Shown here: in pieces, positions 24,121-36,400 of the stretch | Position numbering within the stretch: position 1 is the first letter of the stretch | Layout of the letters: the number at the start of each line of letters is the position of its first letter | NCBI RefSeq assembly: GCF_947179165.1 | Contig: NC_077240.1 | Coordinates: forward strand, 30,800,001-30,864,000 | DNA: 64,000 nucleotides | Source: Solanum dulcamara | Taxonomy: Eukaryota; Streptophyta; Magnoliopsida; Solanales; Solanaceae | Reading direction: 5' to 3' | Program-made: the position numbers and the translations under genes | Notes under the pieces: model-generated | Seen by the model: only the letters and a program-made list of their open reading frames with translations | Database searches by the model: none | Told to the model about the DNA's origin: nothing

Positions 24121-25273
24121 TTTCCAAATCTTTTATCAATATTGTTGTTGATGCTACTGGGATTGAAGAAACTGACCGTCATGCATGGGTTTTAGCATTT
24201 CAATTAGAGTTAATTTTCATATTGACTTGTATTTACGTCCTTTAAACATTACCTTGCTTTTTGTTACTATAAAAAAAATTGAGAATCATTGATCTTTCTA
24301 TCTTCACACACCTAATTTGATATGAAAGTAATCAACATATCAAGGAATTTAAGTGAAAACTTCACACAATTATTAGCATTTTATATCTTGCAATTTTAAA
24401 GTGGGAAAAAATTTCCATGTACAGGGGTAATATACCTTCTAGCATTTAGGGGATAATAGATTTAGAAATGTTAGATTTTTGAAATAATCAATTTTCACGT
24501 GAACTATAGACATAGTTTGCCATCCAACCACCATTAGAGGATTTGTGTTTAAATGGTAACAAATTCATATAAATATGAAATTAATTTTCTTCAGTGAATC
24601 ATCAAAAATCTTTTATTCACTGAATTTGCCAATACTCGATATCATTAAAACGTAACTTTTCTTAGCATATTTTCGAAGTAGTGTGATTAGATTATGTTGG
24701 TGTAGTATAACATAAATTATAATAAGTTAAAGTTGAAAATAAAATGATAATAAAAAATATATTCAGATTGATGCGCAGATATCTTGCTTTCTTTTAGGAG
24801 CTTCAAGCCTACTGCGACATAATCTATACCGATCCAGTAGCATATCTCTTTACTTGTCCCCTCTAGGATACAACAATCGAATAACGTGTACAACTCAAAC
24901 AACTCCTGATTAGTTGAAGATTCCAAAACTCCACATAAGAACACCTTCCTTCAATATATAACTACTCTCTTTTATATAGTGAATATAGTTGAAGACTTAA
25001 AATATATTTTTTTTGTCTAAACTCTCTCTTTTATCACACTGACCTTTCTACACACTACAATATTTTTCTAGACTTCTCATCTCTTTTGACATACTCTTCA
25101 CAAAGGAAGAAACATCATTATTTATAGGTGAGTGATTCTTCCTTGTATTGAATAGAAATAATATGGACAATAATGTAGGTAAATAAATAGGGTAACATAA
25201 GTGAAAAGACATAATGCGATAGAATAATGGGTGAATAATGAGTTAGGGGTTACAAGGGAATTTACGGTCATAT
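24121..25273. other. Unassigned AT-rich sequence
   Basis: No long ORF. From about 24650 the sequence becomes less AT-rich with GCTTTCTTTTAGGAGCTTCA and GTCCCCTCTAGGATACAAC boxes, a style I associate with LTR or other dispersed repeats, but I cannot place it. A 75-codon minus ORF (24717-24944) has no recognisable motif. Confidence 0.4.
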
Positions 25274-27291
25274 TGTCATGACCCAACCCCCTAGCTATAC
25301 GGGCACCTAATCTAACACCTACGTAGGAGAACTCTCAACCCCTTAAACAAAAGAACAAGCAGAAGTTTGACAAAATGCAGATTAAAAGTCTAAAAGATAT
25401 AGGAGATCACTATATGTTAAATTAAAAACTCTCCAAGGTTTATTACAAGAAAATTTTAACACCCCCAAGAATACTAGTCTAAATAGGTACAAGAGTATCT
25501 AAGAGTACATTTTATAAAATAAAAAAAGACACAACTCCCACCATAAGGAAGGAAGAGCAGAAGTTGTTGGAGATTCATCTTCACCTTCACCTATGAAACA
25601 TCACTGACCCTGTAACCAGGCTATTCCAAGTAGCATAGCAAGAGTAGTATCAGTACAAATAATATGTACTGGGAGGAATTATCGGTCAACTCAATACCTA
25701 TCGCATAATATAAAGAAATCAACAAAAAGAAAACATGCGCTGAAGGAAATACACTCGCCAAACCTTTATGCACAAATTCTTATCCTTCCCATTAACCTTA
25801 TTAAAGTCGTTCAAGCCTAACTCTCATTCCTTCTAGTTGGTCTACTGCCAACTCTAATACAGACAAGGCCTAGACCTTCTATCACATAGATGAGTTTCAA
25901 AACTATGGGCCACCACTAACTTTATCTAACTAGTCTACTACCTTTAGCTTTCACACCAACACCTGACCCTAGAATAATTACCATCTTACTTGAAAGAGAA
26001 AAACATTAAGGTAGACTAAGGCTCATTTTCTAACTGCATTGGCCCATCATGGATGGACCTAACCTGATCTGGCAGCCTCTCCATAATGGGATTCTTCCCG
26101 CCAGGGCGGCCTGCCTGGAGGCAAAAGCTCCAAATCCTCCCTTTAACACATGTGCCCACAGGACATCAGCAATACCTGACTTTAAGTTACTAATCATACT
26201 TAACAACACATAGGCTTCTTTCCATTTTTTTTACCCACGATCTCACACCCACGATGCGGATGCATCTAGCAACCATAACATAATACGAATAGGCATATAC
26301 AGGAACACATTAGTAATTCACCATTTTAGGAGCAATATACAATTTTACAGGATAAACCTCAAGAGTCAACATGGTAACACTTGGACCTTTGGTCATTTCA
26401 TATCAATTATTACACATGATGGGCATGCTCAATTATAATCGGGTCAGTTTCTCTATCATTAAACATATAGTCAAGATCAATTCACAGATGATAGTCATAT
26501 AATGGTTCTCTCATAGAATCCATACCAATAGTTATTATGTGTCAAAATGTGACACTCGATCCAATATATTTGTCAGAACATGACACCCGATCCAATATAT
26601 GTGTCAAAATATAATGCCCGATCCAATATATATGTCGGAATGTGATACCCGATCGAATATCATAATATAAAACACAATAATCCATAATAAATAGTTCACA
26701 TAATTGCACAATCAAGTAAAATATTCATTGCATGCAATTGATCACAAATAGTTATTACATTAGTTTCATTCTATCTTTTCCTTTATTAATAATATTTCAT
26801 CAAGCCGTCTTTATTCAAGGCATCACTTTTGGTAGAGCAAGTTAAACAGTATGGATTTCACAATCTTGAGATTGTATACCAATCACAACAACATATCAAT
26901 CATTCATCCACAACAATTAAATGCATAGAAAACTTCATACCATTACTCAATTACTATTAAAAGTCTCTCTATGATATAGACTAAACCATAACCTACAACC
27001 ACCCATAATCAAATAGGTTTATGACATGAGATTTATCAACACTAAGTTATTCACATTCACCCTTTATTTTACTATACGCATCGCTCAAGTATTTTACAGA
27101 GAATAACCAGCATGAAAACACATAATTATTGGTATAAACACATCCCTCTATATACATCAATAGCCTATAAACCACAAGTCTCAAGATATCCTAAAGGCCC
27201 AAAAATTTCCTTACACATTAACCTTACAAGGACATCAATTATTTCAACAAGAAGTATTAAGGTTAACAATTAATTACTAGACTATCATACT
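25274..27291 (-). repeat. Partial LTR-like sequence (minus), cut by the next element
   Basis: Starts TGTCATGACCCAACCCCC, the reverse complement of a typical LTR 3' end, like the solo LTR start TGTCACGACCCAACC at 39058. It has no coding sequence, contains a short minisatellite and ends where the LTR at 27292 begins. Its LTR 5' end is not seen in the window. Left flank CATAT (25269-25273). The classification is by resemblance of ends and composition. Confidence 0.6.
26536..26665 (+). repeat. Minisatellite of about 36-bp units
   Basis: Four units of the pattern TGTCRRAAYRTGAYRCCCGATCCAATAT, varying at a few sites. It lies inside the LTR-like sequence; comparable arrays occur inside the LTR at 39058-42775. 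Confidence 0.85.
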
Positions 27292-29541
27292 TGTCAAGAT
27301 CCGACCTAGGACCTAGTCATAAAACGACAATTAGAATCCCAAAGGACCCCAACCAAGCCTCTTAGGATAACATTTTACGAGTATACACAAGGTAAATAAA
27401 GTAAGTAAACAAGATCAAGAGTATGGAAGCATAAACTCAATAGAAACATAAGTCTCAAAATGAGAAAAAGATAATATAGACTTTTTACTATCTAACATGC
27501 CTCTACTATTAGATAGGGGCGTAAGACAATCACTTAACTCACCCAATATAAAAGGTAAAAGAAGTCATAAACTCATAAGAAATAAAATATCTCATCCTCA
27601 GAACATGAGAACTCACCAACAGTACAATAGTATTAACTCTAGCCAAGAGCGGTGGAAGGATGAACTTGATCATTGGTCCCAAAATTATGATATAATGTAG
27701 GAAAAAGTATGCATTATATGGAATGCACTAAGTATGTGAGAAGATGCATGGATAATAAACATGGGACATACTCAATATGTATCATGGGATGCAAGACCAA
27801 TATTTTTAAAACATGAATGAAGTCATGAAAACATTAAAACATTTATCTCATTGTTCAATACATCGAAATCTTATAACTATCATAAGAACTCATAACTCAA
27901 TTGAAAGTGATGTGGGATAGGATCTTTAACTGACATATAAGACCATGCGAGCTAATACATGGAATTTGATGACTCCTGCATCGAGACAACTTAGGCTACC
28001 TTGCTAGGGCATACTCCAGTAAGTAACTCTTTTAACTTTGATTCGCCATATTGGAATCCTTGTAAACCTATGCGGGCAACATAGTTATGGGACAATGGGT
28101 TCTTACTATGGGTCTCTTGCTTTAACTACGGTAGAGAATGCCTATTCCAAGGTCCACTCGATGCTTAGTCATTATCCCAATGAAACATTTTAGGAAAAAC
28201 ATACTCATAGACATTATTAGGAAAGATAATAATATATATCTATCCATCTTTAGAAGATAACATAAGGATAGCTCATCTATCAACATCATAGTAAAATCAT
28301 AGGATTATCTCATCTATCATATAACTCATGTAATGTGGGTGTAGGTCTTCCATCATTACATATCTTTAACTCATGAAAATATCTTTAGGGTATAACTTGC
28401 CCTATTATAAGCTTGCTTGAAATATCATAGAATCATCTTTCATAAACTTCTTTGCATAAAACATCTTTAAACTCATTCATAAGCTTTCATAGAATATAAC
28501 TTCAAAATCATGATCATATCTCATAAATCATACTTGAAACTAGAATATAGCATGGGTCATTGAAATTCAACTTGAAATTATGTAATATGATGTGAATTAT
28601 GCATAATTAGACTAATATCATTGAAATATATCATAATTGAAAAGATCCAATATAAATCATGAAATTAGGGATTTAATTGAAGAAATCATAAGATAATTTG
28701 ATAAGAAATCTTTGGGATGCCATGGGTGAAAGGTACCCATGGATGAACTTACACATACCTTGACTTGTAGAAGCCCTAAACTGAAGAGAATGGAAGCTTG
28801 ACCTTGAAGGGATCCTTTGAATTACTTGAGGAAGAAGAAGACTCTTGAGAAGAAACTTGGGAGAAAAGGTTTTATGATTTTTAGGAGTTAATGAGAGAAT
28901 GAGAGGGTTAAGGGGACTTAGGGTAGTTAATAGGTAAAAATCTAGTCTCAAAAACCGTCAACATCCATTAATGAAATATAGATCAATGACCAAAATACCC
29001 TTTATTAAAACTAAAAACTAAGGCTGCATGAAAGACCCACCACGGTCTGCGAACCTCACCACTGTCCAATGCCCATGGTCAATGCCTTAAACTTGGAAAA
29101 AAAGAAAAATCTGCAAGACCTCCTTCACGAAAACTATAACGGTCTATGAAGGTCACCACGACCTATGATGAGGGTCTTGGTAAGGAACCTGACACGGGGG
29201 TATGAAGAGGTATTCACCATGAAATCCACCACGGTCTGTGAAAGGTAACACAACCCATAATGGTTGGGATGTGGTCCTAGCCGTGAAGTGAAATCTAAGG
29301 GTTTCAGCAGAGGGGTCACCACGACTCGTGGTACTCACCAAGGCCCGTGATCTTTGTCGTGGACCTTTCCCTGCAGGGTTTAATTTCTGAATCACCATCA
29401 TGAGGGCACATCACAAACTTTGGTGTTGAATATGGCCTATGATGACCTTCGTGGTCATCACCTAATGCCAAAAACTACAATTTTCTAGAAATCCATCTTT
29501 TGATCCTTATTTTAGGACTTTCCAACTTCTGAAATCTTATA
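27292..29541 (-). repeat. 3' LTR of a minus-strand gypsy element
   Basis: Left end TGTCAAGATCCG at 27292; right end ...GAAATCTTATA at 29541 (minus start TATAAGATTTC, TG decayed to TA). A minus-strand purine tract (AAGGGAGAGATAT) follows. About 2250 bp, related to the solo LTR at 13393/24007. It carries many CACGGTCTGTGAA-like words at 29030-29470. Left flank ATACT (27287-27291). The open frames at 28673-29401 lie within the LTR and have no protein similarity I recognise. Confidence 0.88.
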
Positions 29542-31293
29542 ATATCTCTCCCTTGGGAACATTCGTCCTTAAATAGGACCCAAACTAGCTTGAATGGAAT
29601 ACTAAAGGAATATAACAGCCCAACATGAATGCAAAACATCTAGAAAATGCATAAAACTTGAAATCTTCAATCTCAAACTAAAACATGACTTTAAAATGCA
29701 TTTCCTGAACATGTATGCATATGAAAGCATGAGAACAATTGAAACACATGATTTGGGCTGATCGGATCATAAAGGAACTAGATACCTCAACTAGACACAT
29801 AAGAAAAGATATGAGGATATTAGGACATCATATCGGCTTTGGCTTTTCATGCAGCATCCTCAACCTCTTGGTTCCTCCATAAAACTTTAATTGAAGCTAT
29901 TTCCTTATTCCTCAACTTCCTAACTTATCGGTCTAAGATCTCAACCAAAATATCCTCATATGAAAGACTCTCTTTAACCTCAATATTGTCAAAAGGCACA
30001 ATGGAGCTAGGATCAACAATAAACTTCATCAGTAAAACACATGGAACATCAGATGCACTGAGGCCAACTTGAAAGGCAAATCTAACTCATAAGCCACCCT
30101 ACCAATCCACCTCAAATCTGATATGGCCCAATATAGTGGGGACATAGCTTTTTTTTTCTTACCAAAATGCATCACACTCTTCATAAGTGAGATTTTAAAG
30201 TAAATCCAATCATTAACCTCAAATTCAAGTTCTTTTCTTCTCACATCCGAATAGGACTTTTATCCAACAAGCCTAACCTTCTCTATAGCCTCAAATACAA
30301 ACTGGGATCCTATCAAAGCTGCTTTACCTACCTCAAACCAACCAATAGTTGATCTACGACTCCTACCATACAGAGCCTCAAAAGGAGCCATCTCAATGCT
30401 AGAGTGATAACTGTTATTATAGGCAAACTCTATCATTGGAAAATGATCATCCCAATTTCCTTTAAAATCAATAACACATGCTCTAAACATGTCCTCTAAT
30501 GTCTGAATTGTACGCTCAGCTTGACCATCTGTCTTTGGTGAAAAGGTGTACTAAGCTTCACTTGAGTACTAATGCTCTTTTGAAAGGCCTCTAAAACTGA
30601 GATGTAAACTAAGTATCTCAATCTAAAATGATAGACAATGGAACACCATGAAGCTTAAACAACTCTCGGAGGTACAATCTAGTATAATCCTCAGCTGTAT
30701 ATGAAGTCTTAACATGGGGAAAATGAGCCGACTTTGTTATTCGGTCAACGATCACTCAAATAGAATCATGTTGCCTACGAGTATGAGGCAAACCAGTAAT
30801 GAAGTCCATATACAAGGCTTTCCACTTCCAAGTAGGAATCTCAATGTCTTGAGCCAAACCTCTAGTTTTTTATGCTCAACCTTCATTTGTTGTCAGTTAG
30901 GACACTTAGCTACAAATTTTGTAATGTTTCTTTTCATGCCATTACACCAATACACTTCTCTCAAATTACGATGCATCTTTATGGAACCCAGATGAATAGA
31001 ATACTACGAACTATGAGCCTCAGACAATATTATTTCCCTCAAGCCATCAACATCGGGAACATATACTCGACCTTGATATCTCAAAATGCCATCTCTCCCT
31101 TAGGAGAAAGACTCAATGGCCTTTTCAGCAATCGCCTTGTTTAGTTCAACCAAAGTGGGATCACTATCTTGTTTTGCCTTAACATATGACACCAAAGATG
31201 CTTCGGAACCATTTTGCACAATAACACCATCCTCTTCGAAATCAATCAATCGGACACCCAAATGGGCTAATCTATGCACATCCCAAAGTTCCT
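29542..31293 (-). pseudogene. Truncated gypsy pol: RNase H-integrase spacer, integrase, chromodomain-like tail
   Basis: Minus strand. From 31290 leftwards: a spacer (ELWDVHRLAHLGVRL motif), integrase zinc finger and core (about 31000-30490), a core C-terminal part (30490-30260: MFRACVIDFKGNWDDHFPMI, then the ALYGRSRRS motif; the catalytic QAER motif is kept) and a tail (30244-29840) with stops. Gag, protease, RT and RNase H are missing: at about 31290 the gene ends abruptly against a DUF3444 segment in the same orientation. Dead element. Relatives are at 56.7-64 kb. Confidence 0.85.
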
Positions 31294-31660
31294 GCATGAG
31301 ATAAATGCTAAATATGAGAATCCTTAGTATGAGAGGGATATCTAATCCCCTTAAATCGCTTAGAAGCATCTTCTTCTTCATCTTCATCACTTAGATTATC
31401 ATAGTAAGTGAAATGTTTTCTATGCCGAGTAGATCTTCGCTGGTTTTCCTTACTAAGATATTAAAAATTCTACCCAGGCAGATGAACACCCATTTCAAAA
31501 TTTATATCTTCTTCGGATCTATGCTTGTTGATTCTGTTGATGTCTTCTTTCGATTTTCCATCATCTTTTCAGTAATCCCTCTAGCCTTAATGGCTTCTTC
31601 CTTATTGCAGTCCCACTCCTATGTTTACTAATAGAAAGCGAAGGTTTAAGAAACTGTAAT
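31294..31660 (-). pseudogene. Second copy of the DUF3444 gene segment (acidic linker region only)
   Basis: Aligns with 11389-11720 at high identity: the GATGAAGAAGAAGATGCTT box, the GTAGATCTTCG box, TTGATTCTGTTGATGTCTTC and AAGGTTTAAGAAACTGTA all match. Only the linker upstream of the first DUF3444 domain is present; both domains are gone, replaced by gypsy pol at about 31290. Breaks in frame as in copy 1. It has no function as it stands. Confidence 0.82.
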
Positions 31661-32869
31661 AGTCACCTCAGTTGTTCAAGTTCATGTACCCTGAAAAGGT
31701 TCATCATCTCAGATTAATAAACAAAGATAAAACTAAATCATTTCTTGTTGAGAAATGCTAGACATTTCTTTTTTTTAAAAAAAAATTAATGAGAACAGGC
31801 AAGGGTGACACTCTAAGACATTTAAATCGTAAAGGATTAGCATTTGATAGTGGAAAAAAAAACATTGAAAACTTTGCCAAGCATGGGTGGGTTTGATATA
31901 ACAATCAATTATTGTATCATTTTATCTAATGAAAAAACAATTCAAGCCCAAAGTGATCAACAAGAATATACCCACAAGTGGGGTTTTAGGAGGGTAGAAT
32001 GCACGTAGACCTTACCTTTACCTTGAGAGGTAGAGAGGTTGTATCCGATAGATCCTTAGCTAAGCAAAAGTAAAACACTTTTAAGTTAAATAGTAAGAGC
32101 GTAGCTTATGTTGTCTAGGTTAGGCAAAAGTAGCCAGTTAGAATCCTGCCTCATACAAAAGCCTGGTATTAAAGTGTATGGAGGGTCAAGCCCATTACCC
32201 TTCGAGTTTCGATCAATGATTTTCAACAAAAAAATAGATCACTTGCACTACTGTGAAAAGAGTGTCACTATTCATGAATTAATTAACAAGATCACACCTT
32301 TCAAAGAAATTGATTAATAGGTAGAAGAATGTAACTGCCCCATATCACAATTTTACTACAAACAAACAAAATGTGTGTATGTAGAAACTAAAAGTGATAG
32401 AAAAAGATGCCCCTTTTAGCAATTTCCAGTAACATACAAACGCCAAAATTCAAAATTCTCAGCAATGTACTTAGTCAAATTCAAGAAACAGAGAGGCAAA
32501 AAAAACCCTTCTCATTGCATATAAATGTAACATTCACCACAAAGAACAAAAATTTTAAACAGAAATCAAACCCCAAACCATCAGATAAAAGAATCCTACA
32601 AATAAAAATATAAGAGATCACTCTTTGATTATAAACAAAACAAGAACTTGACTTTTATTTCTTTTAAAAAAGGCATAGAGTTGATGAAGAAGCTTACAGT
32701 GGTTTGAACATGAAGTTGATGAGTTGTGTTGTTTGAGAAAAGAAAAAAAAATAAGAGAATGCAAATGAAAGAGGATTGGAGGCAACGGGCGAGTGAGGAA
32801 ATTTGTATTGGAAAAATAACTGAAAAACATGAGTAAGAATCAGGAGGATTAGTAGTTTTATTTTATTTT
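31661..32869 (-). other. Upstream sequence of DUF3444 copy 2, absent from copy 1
   Basis: About 1.2 kb with no counterpart between 11720 and 11745 of copy 1. It may be 5' UTR, intron or promoter of the ancestral gene, lost from copy 1 by deletion, or an insertion here. Minus-strand ORF 32830-32618 is low-complexity and not convincing. Otherwise I see nothing. Confidence 0.45.
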
Positions 32870-33300
32870 ATTTTAGTTGACGAGTAGGAATCGAAAAGGT
32901 AAATTTTGAATTTTAGTTCTTGTGATATTTTCTTAAACATGTAATTTGATTAATAGGAGCTAGGATAGTAAATTTGGAATTTTATTTAATTTAATATGAT
33001 GAGGTGATAGGAGGGAAAATTTCAAGTTTTAGTTCATCTGATAATTTTTTTAAGTATTTAATTTGATGAGTAGAGACATGAGGATATAATGTTGAATTTT
33101 AATTTTATTTAATTTGATTTAGGAGTAGGAGGATAAATTTTAGATTTTTTAGTTCTTGTGATATTTTCTTAAGCATTTAATTTAATGACTAGGAGCTAGG
33201 AGAGTAAATTTGAAATTTTATTTAATTTAATTGATGAGTAGGAGTCAGGAGGGTAAATTTCAAATTTTAATTCTTGTAATATTTTCTTAATTATTTTATA
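32870..33300 (+). repeat. Dimeric minisatellite, second copy
   Basis: Seven TGATGAGTAGGAG-type units near 32878, 32948, 32998, 33064, 33115, 33184 and 33232; spacing alternates about 50 and 69 bp as in 11745-12215. The following 33300-33500 also matches 12215-12440, with roughly 88% identity by eye. Confidence 0.88.
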
Positions 33301-33499
33301 TAGAAAGTATGTTATATATAAGACTATTTTTAGAATTACATTACTCTAAAATATGAATTAACAGTACAAATTTAATATAAGTCTTGGATAATTAAATGAT
33401 TTAACAGTTATAATTTTTAAAATTTGTGAAATTTTCACATGCAAAAGATCAAAATTGAGTATTTTCAACTAATTAATTTGAATGTGCTAAGTAAAATAT

Positions 33500-36400
33500 T
33501 GTAATCTAATTAAAATAAGAGTAGAAGGCTTATTTAAATACAAAAAAGATATAAATTGTCTTTGAAAGCAAGTAAAGACTAGTACTAGCCCACAATAGAC
33601 GAAAATTGGCAACTCCGAACGCTAGGAGCTCATCCAATCTCCGAACCAAGCTACTCCACACTATATCCAAATCACTGGCGATACATACTATGATCTACAA
33701 GTTGCAGAAATGTAGTATGAGTACCAAACGAATGGTACTTAGTAGGTATAGGCAAACTGAGCCCCACAAATAAAGCAAGTATAGATAACAAATAACAAAG
33801 TAAATACCACACAAGTAACAAATCAGGAGCTAAAACAAGGTAGAATAGGAAAGAAGAATGAAGAAATTGGATACATAGAGAAAAGAACCAGAATCAAGGA
33901 ACACACCTGAAAGCGCCAACCAACAACCTATTTACAATAAGCAGGCACTATAGGAGTCAAGTAATCAAGAACGAAATACTAACTGTCACCACTAATCACA
34001 TAGTCACCTAAGGACAATCCAGCTCAACCTAACAGGGAGTACCAACAACAAATCCAGACTAAGACACCTTGTAGACCAACTATAAATATAACATAAGATA
34101 AGTTCAAATATAATCAAACAATAACCGACCAAACTCCTAAACCTCCACTAGGTACAAACAATGACAAACATACCCCCGCCTCCATAAAATTGGGGGAATA
34201 AACAACAAATAATTATAATGGTGATAGGCGATGCGAATGAGTACAAGTTTTTAGATAAAATCAGTAGCATCATCGGTGGCTCTAAGAGATCATCAATAAA
34301 TAAGTGTATAGACCTACCTCAACCCTCGGCCTGTCAGGTAGGACCCATGTAGCTCCCTTATACAGTTTAGTGGTACACCGGTCATAGAGGCCCATTAGAG
34401 ATGCGAGAAGTTCATATACACTGCCTTGGCCCGAACTAGATATTATACAAAACATACAATATCCCGGTCATGGTATCAGAGAGTGAGTAGCCAAGCTGAC
34501 GCAGTAAAGAGCGACGCCGTGCTAAATAGTCAAGTAAGGCTAAGTGCATCCTTGATGCAGACAATGCAGAAAAAGGGTGACGCCATGCTGAATATCAATA
34601 AAAATCTGAGTTCATCCTCGATGCCTCTAATACTGCCAATATAAAAGGAGCACGTCCTCGACACCTCATAAGTCTCAAACTAGTATCCGAATGATCCAGG
34701 TGATACGACTTCCGTTAAAACCAATTTTACTAATAATCAAAGTGTGAAATTGCCTTCTAAAAATAGTAGTAAAAATCCAAGAAGAAACTGGGACCGTTCC
34801 ACAAACACGTGAAAATATTTAATCAATGCAAGCATACCATCACCCACATCTAAATAAGGTACATGCAATTTAGAATGTAACATCAAGTCTTACCACATTA
34901 TCATGGAAAAGGAAACTAACCTAGGATCCAATCGCTCCTTGAATACGGCCTCGGGCCCAACAATATAATCTAGTCAATGAGGCATCACAATCTACCGCTA
35001 ACCATAAAGCAAAGTAATCGAGAATTGACTCAAAATCAGATAGGGGGAGAAATATCTCTAGGGTCGATGACTTACCCCAAATATGCCACTTCAAATCCCA
35101 ATGGGTACATCTAATCCAAACCTATGGCTATAATGATCCACTGAGGTCTCAAGCACTAGCACAAGGTATCTTATTCAAAACAAGTCCTATCAGAAGCTAC
35201 ACCTAGCTATAAAAGCAGCAAAGAATACGCTAAAGCACCTAAGGATCAAACCTAGCCTAAGGCCATTAGTATCAATCCTAAATAAGGATAATCTCACTAA
35301 TCCATACTGCAAGCAAGGCTATAAGCCTAAACTAAGGATCTCAATAGACTACGTTAGTCTAAGGTTCAACTGGAGTCAGGAAAATAGGATAGAAGGAAGT
35401 TAACTTAAAATTCAGTAATGACCAACCTATATCACATGTAATATATAATAAACAATAACTAGGGCAGGAGGGATATTGAGAGATAATAGGATCAAGTTGA
35501 TTTATGCCTTTGCCACTCCATTGGGTATTGGATCAAACAAACAAGCTTAGGTGCAGGCAGCAGTTCTTGGCATTACTTGGTGTCTTCAACATGGCTACAA
35601 TAGGGTTATCTTGGAGTCTAATTCAGAGTTGATGATCAAGTGTCTTAAACAAGATACCACCACACCATGGAACATCACAAAATATATCACAGACCTTCAG
35701 GATTTAGTTGTTCTTCTGGTACAATTTCAGGGTAAGCATGTGTTCAGGGAAGCAAAATTTCCTGCAGATACTCTCTAAATTTAGCCGTATGATAGATACT
35801 ACACATCACTTTTACAATTACAATCAACTACCTCAGGACACCAAAGGATACTTCAACCTTGATAAAATGGGAATGGCTTGTTTTAGAAGAAAAAAGTTGA
35901 AAAGGATTAAAAAACCACCTTGAGGAGATGGTTCTGATCCTTGGGTTCATTAAATTTAGTGTTAACATCCTTCAGTTGCATCAATCACCGGGGCATGGAT
36001 ATAGAGACCTCTATATCTCTTATTTTGTTTACTTGTTTCCTTTTCAACTTGGTTGTTCCTTATTATAAAGTTATAGCTCATTTGAATAGGACTAGTATAG
36101 GTTTCTTTCTTTTCTTACTTTGTAAGAGGAGAGTCTCCCTTGTTTATGTTTTCCTAGTTATTTTATATCGAGAGGAGTCCTCTCCTTAGGTGCTTAGTTA
36201 CTAGGTTTACTTTTCATAGCATTGGAGATGAGTTAACAAACTTTAATATGTTAGTTTACTCATAAACCACCATAGGGCCGGAGGTAAGGTTTATGTCCCC
36301 CTTCTTGTACTTTTTCTTTGTTTTATTTTTTTTTATTTTTTTTTTAAAAAAAGGCCTGGGGTGTTGCTCAGCCCCTGACCCCCTCAAAGATTGTTAAAAG

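Noticed and set aside
24717..24944. 75-codon minus ORF as a gene
   Set aside because: No recognisable motif, no neighbouring exon signals, surrounded by repeat-like sequence.
28673..29401. Overlapping minus ORFs in the LTR at 27292-29541
   Set aside because: No domain, low complexity, and they coincide with the word cluster and LTR U3.
35440..36400. Target duplication for the LINE (TAATAAA-like sequences on both sides)
   Set aside because: The matches are imperfect and A/T-rich, so chance cannot be excluded.
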